A DNA stretch of 64,000 nucleotides from Oxyruncus cristatus (taxonomy: Eukaryota; Chordata; Aves; Passeriformes; Cotingidae), in the NCBI GenBank assembly GCA_013399855.1, contig VXAY01004337.1:1885662-1949661 (forward strand), given 5' to 3'. Position 1 is the stretch's first letter. Every line of letters begins with the position of its first letter. Below the pieces are notes generated by a model that had not been told where the DNA came from, did not search any database, and saw only the letters and a program-made list of their open reading frames with translations. Made by a program: the position numbers and the translations under genes. Below are positions 40,601 to 49,259 of this stretch, piece after piece.

Positions 40601-43600
40601 ACAACTGCTCAGTGGACCCACACCTTGGCACAAAACCAAATGGGACCAAATATAGGGAACTGAAGAGTCACTACATAGAAGTACAGTTTCCAATGACAGC
40701 TACATAAAATTTCCAGCTCTTATCCAATGGTTTTAAATAAGTTATGAACTCAGTTCTGTACCTCCCTTAAGACTCAGTGGAAATAGTGAAGTTAACTGTA
40801 TTTGGAGTTATTTTTCCAAGCTGGCACCTATATGCCCTGGAGGATACAGACTAGAAGAACATAAGATGGGGAGGAGGAGAGAGTAGAAAACCTATTTCCC
40901 ACATCTTATAAGCAAATAGTAGGGGGAAAACAGACATTGTGACTGATCTAGATGTAAGAAATGCTGCTGCCTTCTATGAAACCTCACTGGAGAATGAACC
41001 ATGCGGCAGTGGGGGGATAAGCAATAAAAAAAACATTAACCTTGCAAGTCTCAGGCATACTTTGTGACTACAGAACTATGTCACAGCAAAATCAATTACA
41101 TAAGGGTAGCAAGACCTCATTTTCCCACATCACTACCTCTTGCTAATGCAATCCTCCCCCAGCAATATGGAAAGATGTGCTCGACAGCTACTCAGAGTCA
41201 CTGTCCTCTCTCTCAGGGCACATGTTGCACGTGCCGAGTTCTCTCTGGTACACAGGACAGATGCTGTCCTGCTGTTAATATTGCATATTTAAACTTCAGC
41301 CAACATCCCTGCCACGCTGCCAGGAGAAGTTGCCAGGTGAGCGGCGATCTGCGTCTTGTTGCTCTTGATGGGGACATCAACATGGAGAGATGCCTCCTTT
41401 GACTATCCTGTCTCTTCTCACAGCACCAGCCAGGGCTCTGCCCCCACATCACCATACTGACACCATCTTCATGTATTTCCCTTTCATATACTCCTTAGAG
41501 CTGTACATCATACCCATCTTCAGCTTTCCATCAAATATGCTTGTTTGGGGTGATACTGAATGTATGAACAGAACATGGTTATTTGCATCAACCTGAACAA
41601 CCAAACACTCTTTATAAAAAGTTTTTGAGAATCAGTATTGTCCCAGTAGAAAACAGGCCCCCAGGGACTTCACTTTATTGCAGATATCAGATGCAACCTG
41701 GCTGTGAAAAGCACAGGCTCAAGTTCACAAGATCACAATGAAACAAAACATTTCTCTAAGTGGAGTCACACCCTTGCTGATTAATAAATACAGGTATTAA
41801 TTCCCTCCAAAGGCTGAAGTATCACAGGCTGGAGGTACCAGCTGTCTCATCAAGACCAGGCAAAGCCACCAAAGTCATGCTGCTTGGCACCATCTTCCAA
41901 GGGGATCTGGGTAGGCAAGGTATGGTACCTACACCACCTAGCAGGTATCATTTCTCTCCCCATGCTGTAGCTTCTTCCAGAATCCATGCTCTTAAGAATT
42001 TAACAGACTGACAAGAGGCCATATCAAGATACATGGAAAGAAATGCGAGCACATTAAAAAAAAAAAATCAGCCCCCAAAGGCTAGAGGGAATATTTAATT
42101 TCTGCTTATTTCCTTTCCCTCCAACAAGTCAACTTCTGAAAAACAAAAGCAAACAAAAGGACAAGAAGGTAACTATTTGCATAAAATATTTTTATATGAT
42201 CAATGGTATCATTTTTAGAGCTGTACTTAAAACAACTTTATTGCTCCACACTTACATTTTTTTGATACTTTATATGTCTAATATACATTCTCAACAACGT
42301 TTATCTGAAACTTTCAGCATAAGACAGGTGAAATCCGCAAATGCTACAAGCCAAGTTTTCAGTCATTCCTTTACACTGTTCTGTATCAACTATGCACTAA
42401 TGACTAGATTCAGGGATAACAAGCTTTTCTTCCCTGGAAACCAGAGTTTGCTTGGTATCTGGCATATATTAGGTCCCCATTCAGTTTTTATTTCTCAGTA
42501 CTACCCTCCACTGTACCATTACAAGCATCAATCACAAGCCCACAATATTTAAGTCTTTTTCTTCCCCCAACTTTTCCCCTTTCTATTTTACAGATAAACC
42601 AGCACAGCAGTAGTTAGCAAGCAACACAATCTCCAGCACTGGGTATCTTCACAAGTATTCAGCAGTGGGTAAGTGCATCATAGTTCTCCATGCACTAAAG
42701 CTCAGCATGGTTTGGGATGGGAAATGGATGCATGATTCTCACATACTACTTCCTCCTTTTTGGGCAGACTCATCAAGCATCAGACACTTCCCTAACACCT
42801 CCTCTTGCTATCACTGCTAACAGATGGAGGAGGATGCTGAACATTAAGCTCTTCTGGAGAAAGGGGATGCCTTGCAGTAGCAGCTAGAGCAGCAGGCCCT
42901 AGAAAAAAGCAGCCTAGCTCTTCAGGACTCTCCTACAACATCCAGCCTGGCTCCCCAGCAGCATCAATCACTACCCCGGCAGCACACTACCACAATGGTT
43001 ACTGTTGCATGGGTGCAGAGGTGACTTAAGAAAGTGCCAGATACGGAAGGCAGCTGAGGGAAAGCTTTGGCTGTTGTTCCAGATATGCCAAAACCTGGAC
43101 CTTTCTAGCTAACACATTGTCATAGAGCAATTGCTTACACTAAGCATTTCTAACATCAAAAAACATGCCAGCACTTACTGAAATTAAACTTTTTTTAGAA
43201 CTTTTATTATCTACAGATGATCTCTGCACTGGAGGTCCTACATTTTGAGGATTCAGTGTTTCCAAAAGAAACCAGTTTGCATGCAAGACAAAAAATGCTG
43301 CAGATAGGTATTCACTCTGCAGTCAGCTAAGCCAGTTGGCAACATTAACATCCTCTTCCCCAGCTGTCTGTTACCACTCCTCTGGGAGGGATGTACAGCT
43401 GGAAAAAGGGGATTTTACGGGACTCTCATCCATGTCACTGCAGTCAGCCAGGTTTGCTCCTGAAGCTGGCTGACTTTGCCATCAGCAGACATGGGAACAC
43501 TCATATAATCTCTTGCTTTGGACAAGTTGTGGGGACAGTAACCTCTAGCTCCTGGGTAGTGACAAGCAGCCGGGAACAGTAATATTTTCAGCAGGCTCAG

Positions 43601-46600
43601 CTGGAACCTGGAGAAAGCATCTCTCCATAGTTTCAGTGACAGGTGGCAAAGAAAAAGCTGTGTGTATGAAGTGTATAGGCAATGTAAATCTTATTTCTGT
43701 AGAGAAAGTTTACTCACCTGTACTTTTAAGGCTTTATTTTTAGCTCCTTTATTTAGTAATGTCCAGAGACGGTGTCATGATGCAAAACACAGTGAACTTT
43801 CCAAAGGCATATAAGATGTAGTAATATTGCCTTGCCAGTGTTTTAAAATAAAGTGCTAATGATTCAGTCATACAGCAACAGGTAAGAAATCTTTTACTGA
43901 GAGGCCTATTTTGGTTTTTTTCCTGCCATCAAGTGCCAATTTAAAGACCAGTGCTGCCGAGTCCTTTCATTCATCCCACTGACAGATTAAACTATTTTCT
44001 GGTGCTTTATAGCACATCTCGTTCCCCATCAGAATATACCACATCTTGCCTCTAGAACTCTCCCTCCTCGTCAGAAATATCAAAATATTATTTATAGCCA
44101 TATCATGAGTTACACATCCTAACTGGCAGAGAAGAAAAAACAACCAAACTTACCCTCTGATTGAGTTCCAATTTCTGCATTGATACACAAGCTCTCACAT
44201 TTTCATGACTGCCACCTCCTTTTTATCTTTTTCTTAAATACATGTTCCTGTGTTTGTAACTATCTGACTGCACTCTTCTGTCCACCTTTCAGCCTCCTCT
44301 TTGAGGGGTATACACACCTTTTGATGGGCATTTACTGTCCTTACACATCACTTGGCTTTCATTTTTTTGCCTCTCATCACTTGATCTATGGTGTACCTTC
44401 TACCACTCTCCACTGCTGCTGGAGAGAGATAAAAGATATCTCCATTACTATACACACACAAAACGACTGAGGAGACCAAGTTACTCTTTAGATTCTCACA
44501 CCTCAGAACACCATTTCCCACTGCCAGTTGAAATACTTGGCTTCACTGGGGACCTTGCATGTGCTTTATGTTAGGTGTCCTAGCATAGACTTGAGACATT
44601 CAAAACCCTTGTCACCCTTCAACCTCTGTTCTAGTTTTGTCAACCTCTTCAAACTTCCTGCAGTTACATATGCAACAAGAGCTCTTGCAGCAATATGATT
44701 TCCATATTGCATAGGAAAATGGCTATTGACTTTCATCTCCACCTATCTCCTCAAATTGTATTAATGCACTATATTTACAAAAAAAGAATTCTAAGAATGA
44801 CAACTGGTACTTCTCCAAAAGCCTTCAAGTAAATTAATTACACTTCAGTCCACCTACCTGGTTTGGGCTTTACCCAAGTGTCATTCCTGTTTTGCAAAGG
44901 GATGAATGAAGGTACTGAGAATTTCATTGACTTATGGAAACAGTCACCAAAATAGATATTCTGACTTCTGTTCTGCTTCTCTGACCAGAAGAGGAATAAT
45001 TTTCCTCTCGACATATTTTGACATAATAATATCTGCTGTTCGCTAGAAAGCATTGGCAGATGTTCACACATAGCAGCACTAAGATTTCTGAAGACTTCCT
45101 CCTGTTTTCTATTCATAATTGTATCTTCCCACAAGCTACACTGGAACATTTTACAATTACTTTGCAAATCACATTGCCAAAAAGACATGTCCCTTCAGCT
45201 AACTAGAGCCAGATTACAGTGTCATTCAGTTGCTACCGTCCACAATAACCAAGGAGAATCACACACTTAAAGTTTTAGAATCCAAGACCAGAGCATCTAG
45301 ATCTGCTACACTCAGAGCACACAGGTACAAACAAAGAAAAAAAAAGTCCAAATGACAGCAAATTTCAAATGGTTGAAATTTATTTCTAAATCATGAACTG
45401 CATTCTAAATGCTCTTGAATGGACAATAACAGCCTAAAACTATCTTTAAAGAGTAACTGCTTACTGGTTTATGTGGCCTAGAAATGTAAGTACTTTTGAA
45501 AAATCAATTACACGTGAAAGAATTTGTCAGAACAGCCAATTAAATCCTAAACCCTTGTATTGTAAATTGATACTACATCTAATTAAGCAGTCAAACCTGA
45601 CTTTTTGCCTAGAAACAGAAGGGAAGAGACTGTTCTGCTTTAGCTGTATGCAGAATTTTCCTGTCATATATCTTTGTCTGTTACCTGTTCGCAGTTCAAC
45701 ATGCTACTTTCATAATCTCCTTCTAAAATAAAGAACAGCATTTAGGATTTCTGTATGTTTTAAGCTTATGTAAAGTAAGGCTTCACTCAGTTGAAAATGA
45801 GTTCTATCAAAATAGGCAACACACTAAAATATCATAAATATGTATATGGTACAAGACAATATTCAATATCTAAAGAAACCAAAAGGCAAAGGATCACAAG
45901 TTAAGGCTTCCTGAATAAGTTCACAGATCATTTAAAGTCATTTGTGTCATTCTCAAAAAATCTTTTCTGTCTAGGACTAAGGCTTTAGCTGAAATAAGGA
46001 AAAAAACCACAGAGGCGACCCCAAATTTCAAGGCAACACATACATGTATTTGAAATTCACACACTGCAAATACATACATTAAAAGGCATACACTGCAGCA
46101 GTGTTCCTGAAGTGTGAGCTTTAAGAGCAGAACAAAATTTATTAAGTGGACCCAGTGGTCTAATCAAGGAAGGAAATGTCTCTATTTCTAAATACAAGTT
46201 CAAAAATTAAAACCTCTCTGCTCAGTAAGGACCCCATTTACTATTAAAAAAAAAATCAGCAGTCATCTCACACAGTAGTAAGGAAAATTGTCTCCAATCT
46301 TGCCGGGCATTGAAGACTTCCTAAGGGACACTGAGTGACCTCAACCACCATTTAGACATAAGTGTTTTCATCCTTGTTATTCCCCTGATTCTTCTTAACA
46401 AAATAAAAAGGTTGCTGTGAAAATTTAAAAATCCTGTCTCCTTCTGTTACAAATGAACTACTAACCCATTTGGGAACTATGTACACTCATAGTTGCAAGG
46501 AAAGAGGGAACAACTTGGAAAAAAATTCTTTAGTAATCCAGTAATTTTTCTTATATATTTTCCCAGTGTCAGGACAAAAAAGTCTTATTCTTCCAAATCT

Positions 46601-47938
46601 CTAATCCTGTCACCACTGAAAACAGAAGGAGTTCTGACTTCCCCCTCACTCCAACCCACTATAGTACAAAGGGGCTGCAACTTAGAACCATACCTTAAAA
46701 ATTACAGCTATTTTAGGACACAAATTCCACTGCCACACAAACGCGTTGCCATTCTAAGCAGTCACCCGCTTCCCAGAGGGCTCTGCTCTGCAGCCACAAG
46801 CCCATAAGAGATGTTTGAAGTCGGCATGTGCCAGTGTCTCAGAACTCATATACCCATGCGTCTTCACATTCGTGTCCATAGTGACACATGCTGGCTGTTC
46901 TGGGGAAAAACACCTCAAGAGAGGTCACCTTAAAAAAAAAAAAAAAAAAGTGCCTTTGTCAACTACTGGCTTCTGATAAATTATCTCATTTTTGCAAACA
47001 TGAAAAAAATTCCTTTCCAGAACTCATCTCCCTTGAATTATAACTGTTCTGTACTTGAAACTCAGCCTCTTGCCTGTTGTACTAGAAATCCGTCCAAATC
47101 CAAGCTGAAACTTCTGGCATGACACAAGAAGCCAACAATTAAGTCCCCCCTATTTTAAGTTTGCAGGCTGATGTGGAGATTTGCTTGTGCTTGCCAGATG
47201 CTGAACCATATTCCTTGCTTTTGTTTAGTCATAGTTTATAAGGAGCATTTAATCATCTTTCAGAGAAGAGACGTGCCTGTAAAAGCCATTTTTAGGCTTT
47301 TTTTTTTTTTTAATTGAGATAGAGTTGGGTTTTTTCCTGAAAATATTCTTGACTCCAGCTTCACTTTATATATCAGTATGTTATTAATGTGCAATTCAAA
47401 AATACACTGATAATGAGCAGGTGTAGTCAATGTAACTGATGCCAATATATTCAGCTAGATGTTGAGAGTTATTTTACAGTCCTTTATGAATTACAATACA
47501 AGGAAGTTTAATATTTGTTAACAAACCTTCTAAATGTATTTTTCAAAGACGGAAGATTACTATTTTATTCCTTTTCCCAATATTAGCAAGGAAACAATCA
47601 CAAGCACTAAAAGAGACCAAAACTCATTCTTTGTTTTTCAGGAGGGTCATGTCACAGAAGCTCCCAAGGGCCACTTTCCCTTGGCAAAAAAAGGGTGTTC
47701 TTATTTACAGCCATCTGCCTCCTTCCTCCAGGGCACTACATTTCAGCATTTTGCTCAATTCACATGAAACTTTCACTGAGCTTTTCCTTAGCTGGAACTG
47801 GGATATGATAGCGTTTCCCAAGTAAAGCGGTAGAGTGGGTGGTGCTATTATTCATCCCCGCACCCCACGACTCACAAAACAAGCCATCTGCCATCCCTGT
47901 TCATGCTGTACTTTAATTAAGCGTCTACCAGTCAAAGG

Positions 47939-47979
<41 letters not shown>

Positions 47980-48528
47980 GGGGGAAAAGAAGGAGCGCGA
48001 CTGTGAAGAAGAGTGGAAGAAAAGCGAACAGAAAGGGAAGGGACGGGCCCCCGCTGTCTCAGGAGCGGGCAAACCTCTCGCGGTGGGGGAAGGATGGCGG
48101 GGGGCGCTCCGTGACCGGCGCCGGGGCCCGACGGCCACGGCCGGAGTTTCGGGCCGGGCGGGCCGTACCTGGGAAAAGGAAGGCTTTGCTCCCGTTGTGC
48201 AGCCCCGGCACCTGGCGCACGCCCTCCGTGGAGCCTCCCAGCTGTAGCTCGGACAGCACGTCGATCTGCAGCGAGGGGTCCACGCCAAAGCCTGAAACTG
48301 ACCCAGAAGAGTCCCGTCACCCGCCCGCCGCCGTCGCAAGTTCCCGAGTCCCCCCCCGAGCCCCGCCGCCGCTCCCCGCACCTGCGGCCGCCCAGGGGCC
48401 AGGGCACCGCAGCTGCGAAGCTCCGCCAGCCCCGCTCCCGGGCGCTCTCCCGGCGGGTCCGGCATCCGCCTACCTGGCCCCAGGCAGAGGAGAAGGCAGA
48501 GCGTGCTCAAGCGGATGCCCGACTCCAT
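13531..48528 (-). CDS. NELL2: NELL2, 5' part (exons 1-9, residues 1-329)
   Basis: NELL2 is a secreted, oligomeric, multidomain glycoprotein of neurons that acts as a ligand (for example for Robo3 in axon guidance). Joining nine minus-strand exons gives 329 codons plus one base with no stop: 48474-48528, 48169-48291, 30107-30257, 18580-18753, 18370-18466, 16305-16377, 16042-16124, 14872-15000 and 13531-13633. Domains seen: signal peptide (1-21), thrombospondin-N/laminin-G-like domain (about 62-226), coiled coil (about 235-264) and the first VWC domain (about 270-329). Diagnostic stretches include [46 protein letters not shown] and [20 protein letters not shown]. These fit NELL2 rather than the paralogue NELL1, which differs at most of them. 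The family is about 815 residues long, so roughly 60% lies outside the window to the left. Possible N-glycosylation sites are N51 (NGS), N223 (NRT), N291 (NCT) and N296 (NGT). Exon boundaries are inferred from GT-AG signals and family alignment from memory, not from transcripts. Confidence 0.96.
13634..14871 (-). other. NELL2 intron 8 (about 1.2 kb)
   Basis: Bounded by GTATGG and TTCTTCTAG. AT-rich and unique apart from short T runs near 13861 and 13903. Confidence 0.9.
14872..15000 (-). CDS. NELL2: NELL2 exon 8 (coiled coil end, first half of VWC 1)
   Basis: 129 nt, phase 0 in and out. The acceptor is TATACAG|TTGTCT and the donor TGCATG|GTATGG. It encodes residues 253-295: [13 protein letters not shown] closes the coiled coil, and [20 protein letters not shown] with DGCKNCTCM starts the first VWC domain. 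Cysteines are at 266, 268, 272, 289, 292 and 294. The exon is a multiple of three, so skipping it would keep the frame but break the domain. Confidence 0.97.
15001..16041 (-). other. NELL2 intron 7 (about 1.0 kb)
   Basis: Bounded by GTAATG and TATACAG. Unique AT-rich sequence with no repeat or gene recognised. Confidence 0.9.
16042..16124 (-). CDS. NELL2: NELL2 exon 7 (coiled coil start)
   Basis: 83 nt, phase 1 in and phase 0 out. The acceptor is TTCTAG|CATGCC and the donor CTAAG|GTAATG. It encodes residues 225-252: [20 protein letters not shown] then ILAKTSAK. The paired cysteines and the following hydrophobic heptad pattern correspond to the short coiled coil thought to drive NELL oligomerisation. 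Confidence 0.96.
16125..16304 (-). other. NELL2 intron 6 (180 bases)
   Basis: Short AT-rich intron bounded by GTAAGT and TTCTAG. No other feature seen. Confidence 0.92.
16305..16377 (-). CDS. NELL2: NELL2 exon 6
   Basis: 73 nt, phase 0 in and phase 1 out. The acceptor is ACATAG|GGCATA and the donor CGCA|GTAAGT. It encodes residues 201-225: [20 protein letters not shown] then DLNR(T), the last strands of the laminin-G-like domain. The sequon N223-R-T spans the junction with exon 7. Confidence 0.96.
16808..17130 (+). mobile_element. 5'-truncated LTR, same family as 8226-8795
   Basis: Shares ttcccaag, gtgatgg(a/g)(g/c)ccctgct, acctgcctg, ccttgttt, cctattaa, gagttttct-like sequence and the end gctggggttaaac with the LTR at 8226-8795, in the same order and orientation. 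It starts only near the TATA-box region, so the first 250 or so bases are missing. It lies antisense to NELL2 in intron 5. Confidence 0.8.
17427..17786 (-). mobile_element. Older CR1 LINE, 3' part, split by a younger CR1
   Basis: On plus it reads ggttgaggttgggaggcacc, then gagatcatctactccaac, then ctgctcaagcaggatca, and later ttctcttctccaggctaaac, the standard reverse-complement landmarks of an older CR1 subfamily. It has many substitutions and small deletions. It breaks off at 17786 where the young CR1 starts, and its continuation is seen at 18285-18306. Confidence 0.85.
17787..18280 (-). mobile_element. Young CR1 LINE, 5'-truncated, nested
   Basis: The 3' end is at 17787, with the tail tcatagaatcatagaatca when read on plus, so the element runs on minus, the same strand as NELL2. 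The minus strand still has an uninterrupted frame (17870-18250) for the C-terminus of the CR1 ORF2 protein, with stretches such as [25 protein letters not shown] and [19 protein letters not shown]. It is truncated at its 5' end, as usual for CR1, and inserted into an older CR1. It differs from the copy at 38275-38562 at 4 of 288 positions, so both are recent. Confidence 0.95.
18285..18306 (-). mobile_element. Older CR1 LINE, remainder after the nested insertion
   Basis: tctcagcctcacatcatatg and the following bases resemble the next CR1 segment expected after ...aacaatcccacctg (consensus about tctcagcctttcctcatatg). The flanks cccacctg (17779-17786) and cccaactg (18277-18284) differ at one base and may be the target-site duplication. 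Confidence 0.6.
18370..18466 (-). CDS. NELL2: NELL2 exon 5
   Basis: 97 nt, phase 2 in and phase 0 out. The acceptor is TTTTAAG|AATTTAT and the donor TTTAAG|GTATGC. It encodes residues 168-200: [20 protein letters not shown] followed by [12 protein letters not shown]. Mammalian NELL2 has RNNAH where this copy has RNTAH, a single-residue difference by my recollection. A young CR1 element ends about 90 bases beyond the donor in intron 5. Confidence 0.96.
18467..18579 (-). other. NELL2 intron 4 (113 bases)
   Basis: Very short intron from GTAAGT to TTTTAAG. The acceptor is preceded by a CCTTTCC-rich pyrimidine tract. There is no repeat in it. Confidence 0.93.
18580..18753 (-). CDS. NELL2: NELL2 exon 4
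   Basis: 174 nt, phase 2 in and out. The acceptor is GATACAG|GTACCTG and the donor AATAA|GTAAGT. It encodes residues 110-168: [40 protein letters not shown] and [13 protein letters not shown], the core of the laminin-G-like fold. It is followed by the shortest intron of the gene (113 bases). Confidence 0.97.
23165..23193 (+). mobile_element. Possible CR1 3' tail remnant
   Basis: tcaacctaaatgattctatg followed by attatatga resembles the last bases of a plus-oriented CR1. Nothing recognisable precedes it, so it may be a very short insertion or chance. Confidence 0.35.
25811..25843 (+). repeat. C13-T20 pyrimidine tract
   Basis: 13 C followed directly by 20 T, then acag. It looks like a perfect 3' splice acceptor on plus, but there is no supporting gene on that strand. 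On the NELL2 strand it is A20-G13. It is followed at 25871 by an A-rich, CAAA-type stretch. Confidence 0.95.
27676..27691 (+). repeat. T16 homopolymer
   Basis: 16 consecutive T in intron 3. Confidence 0.9.
28900..29631 (-). mobile_element. CR1 LINE, 5'-truncated (about 730 bases)
   Basis: The 3' tail on plus is acagaatcaaagaatcacag followed by aggttggaaaag. Further on come the landmarks gtttgaggctatgtcctctc, cacctggctacaaccacctt and aggatgccactggccttctt. The minus strand keeps broken pieces of the ORF2 C-terminus ([40 protein letters not shown]). It is more diverged than the copies at 17787 and 38275. It lies in intron 3 in sense orientation. Confidence 0.92.
30107..30257 (-). CDS. NELL2: NELL2 exon 3
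   Basis: 151 nt, phase 1 in and phase 2 out. The acceptor is TTTTTTTAG|ATACTTC and the donor CACAG|GTAAGT. It encodes residues 60-110, including [19 protein letters not shown] and [16 protein letters not shown], the first beta strands of the thrombospondin-N/laminin-G-like domain. The stretch [11 protein letters not shown] just before it is the least conserved part against other NELL2 proteins. Confidence 0.96.
33298..33328 (+). repeat. A-rich tract (A16-G-A3-G-A10)
   Basis: 31-base purine tract in intron 2. No transposon body recognised beside it. Confidence 0.9.
37270..37345 (-). mobile_element. CR1 3' tail fragment
   Basis: cacagaatcatttaggctgg and the following gatgatctagcca match the 3' end of a CR1 in minus orientation. 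Similarity fades within about 75 bases. Confidence 0.6.
38275..38562 (+). mobile_element. Young CR1 LINE, 5'-truncated (288 bases)
   Basis: Plus orientation, ending aacccatctgattctatgat and tct. It contains only the last part of ORF2 and the 3' UTR. Position-by-position comparison with the reverse complement of 17787-18080 shows 4 substitutions and no gaps. It lies in intron 2, antisense to NELL2. Confidence 0.95.
47939..47975 (+). repeat. A37 homopolymer
   Basis: 37 consecutive A on plus followed by gaggggggg. It marks the edge of the CpG island and lies about 190 bases beyond the exon 2 donor, so the pre-mRNA has a U37 tract there. Length is likely variable or uncertain in the assembly. 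Confidence 0.95.
48169..48291 (-). CDS. NELL2: NELL2 exon 2
   Basis: Encodes the end of codon 19 to the first base of codon 60 (123 nt). The acceptor is TTTCAG|GCTTTGG and the donor CCCAG|GTACGG. The product starts [20 protein letters not shown] and ends [10 protein letters not shown], with a sequon at N51. This is the mature N-terminus leading into the thrombospondin-N domain. Exon 2 is separated from exon 1 by a 182-base GC-rich intron. Confidence 0.95.
48292..48473 (-). other. NELL2 intron 1 (182 bases)
   Basis: Short, very GC-rich intron inside the CpG island, bounded by GTAGGC and TTTCAG. Nothing else is recognised in it. Confidence 0.9.
48474..48528 (-). CDS. NELL2: NELL2 exon 1, coding part (signal peptide)
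   Basis: Encodes residues 1-18 and the first base of codon 19. It opens [11 protein letters not shown] and continues with a leucine-rich core ending LGPG, a typical cleavable signal peptide. Cleavage is expected near residue 21, just before VDPSLQ in exon 2. The start is chosen because the context is ACCATGG, a full Kozak match, and because the protein then aligns with known NELL2 from its first residue. The donor is CCAG|GTAGGC, phase 1. The 5' UTR continues upstream into an assembly gap. Confidence 0.95.
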
Positions 48529-48543
48529 GGTATACAGATGCGC

Positions 48544-48552
48544 TCAGTCCAT
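48544..48552 (-). other. Two-codon upstream ORF before the NELL2 start
   Basis: Reads ATG GAC TGA on the minus strand. It has A at -3 and G at +4, a strong initiation context, and ends 15 bases before the main start codon, in the same frame. If the transcript starts upstream of 48552, ribosomes would meet this minimal ORF first. Whether it is transcribed cannot be told because the start site is hidden by the adjacent gap. Confidence 0.6.
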
Positions 48553-48684
48553 AGTCCCCCTACTCCGGCTGCTGCGGGCGAAAGCCACCAGGGCACAGGC
48601 TGGGTCCCTCCCCGCCTCTCACCGAGCGGCGCGGACCCCGCGCCGCCCCGCAGCGCGCATCACGGCGGGCGCCGCGCCGCCTCA

Positions 48685-48914
48685 NNNNNNNNNNNNNNNN
48701 NNNNNNNNNNNNNNNNNNNNNNNNNNNNNNNNNNNNNNNNNNNNNNNNNNNNNNNNNNNNNNNNNNNNNNNNNNNNNNNNNNNNNNNNNNNNNNNNNNNN
48801 NNNNNNNNNNNNNNNNNNNNNNNNNNNNNNNNNNNNNNNNNNNNNNNNNNNNNNNNNNNNNNNNNNNNNNNNNNNNNNNNNNNNNNNNNNNNNNNNNNNN
48901 NNNNNNNNNNNNNN
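48685..48914. other. Assembly gap (230 N)
   Basis: Unknown bases in the GC-rich core of the CpG island, about 160 bases upstream of the NELL2 start codon. The flanks are almost pure G and C, so this is probably a sequencing dropout. The printed length may be a placeholder or an estimate. The 5' UTR, start site and any 5' non-coding exon near it are partly lost here. Confidence 0.99.
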
Positions 48915-48935
48915 GGGCCGGGCAGGGCCGGGGGG
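48915..48935 (+). promoter_or_regulatory. Potential G-quadruplex at the gap edge
   Basis: Four G runs of three or more separated by two-base loops (GGG-CC-GGG-CA-GGG-CC-GGGGGG), matching the standard G3+N1-7 rule. It lies on the template strand of NELL2, just upstream of the presumed start region. Confidence 0.6.
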
Positions 48936-49076
48936 AGGCACCGCCCCGTCCGCCGCGGGCGCGCCGGGCGTGGGGCGGAGCGGGACCCTCTGTCGGGGAG
49001 CTACGGGCGGGCCCGGTCCCAGCAGCCGGGGGCGCCGCTGGGAACTTTGAGGGGAGCTCTGCCGGGGAGCTCCGCC

Positions 49077-49099
49077 GGGGCCGGGGGCGGCGGGGAGGG
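49077..49099 (+). promoter_or_regulatory. Second potential G-quadruplex in the CpG island
   Basis: G runs of 4, 5, 4 and 3 with loops of 2, 4 and 1 bases, on the plus strand about 550 bases upstream of the NELL2 start codon. This is pattern-based only. Confidence 0.5.
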
Positions 49100-49259
49100 C
49101 CCGTGTCCCCCCGGAGGCCGCGGCTGGCAGCGGTCGATCTGCGCTGGCCCTGACCCTCGGGGCGCTCTCCTGCCTGCCGGCGGACCCGTGCTGAAGTCAC
49201 CGGTTGTTTCCTTCCCGAGGTGATGCCGTCCAGTGCCTGGCGAAGCCACCGACTAATGT

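Larger units (their letters stand above)
30258..48168 (-). other. NELL2 intron 2 (about 17.9 kb)
   Basis: Mostly unique AT-rich sequence without recognised genes. It holds a 37-base A run near its start (47939-47975), a young CR1 in plus orientation (38275-38562), a small CR1 tail (37270-37345), A-rich tracts near 33300 and 46940, and a short TA/TG-rich stretch near 36385. An open frame of 116 codons on the sense strand (44838-45188) ends close to a good splice donor and is treated under findings. Confidence 0.85.

Noticed and set aside
13531..48528. Assignment to the paralogue NELL1
   Set aside because: Diagnostic stretches ([42 protein letters not shown]) fit NELL2. NELL1 differs at many of these positions.
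47835..48554. 239-codon plus-strand open frame through the CpG island
   Set aside because: It runs antisense through NELL2 exons 1 and 2 and across the A37 run, is rich in Pro, Arg and Ala from GC-rich sequence, and resembles no family.
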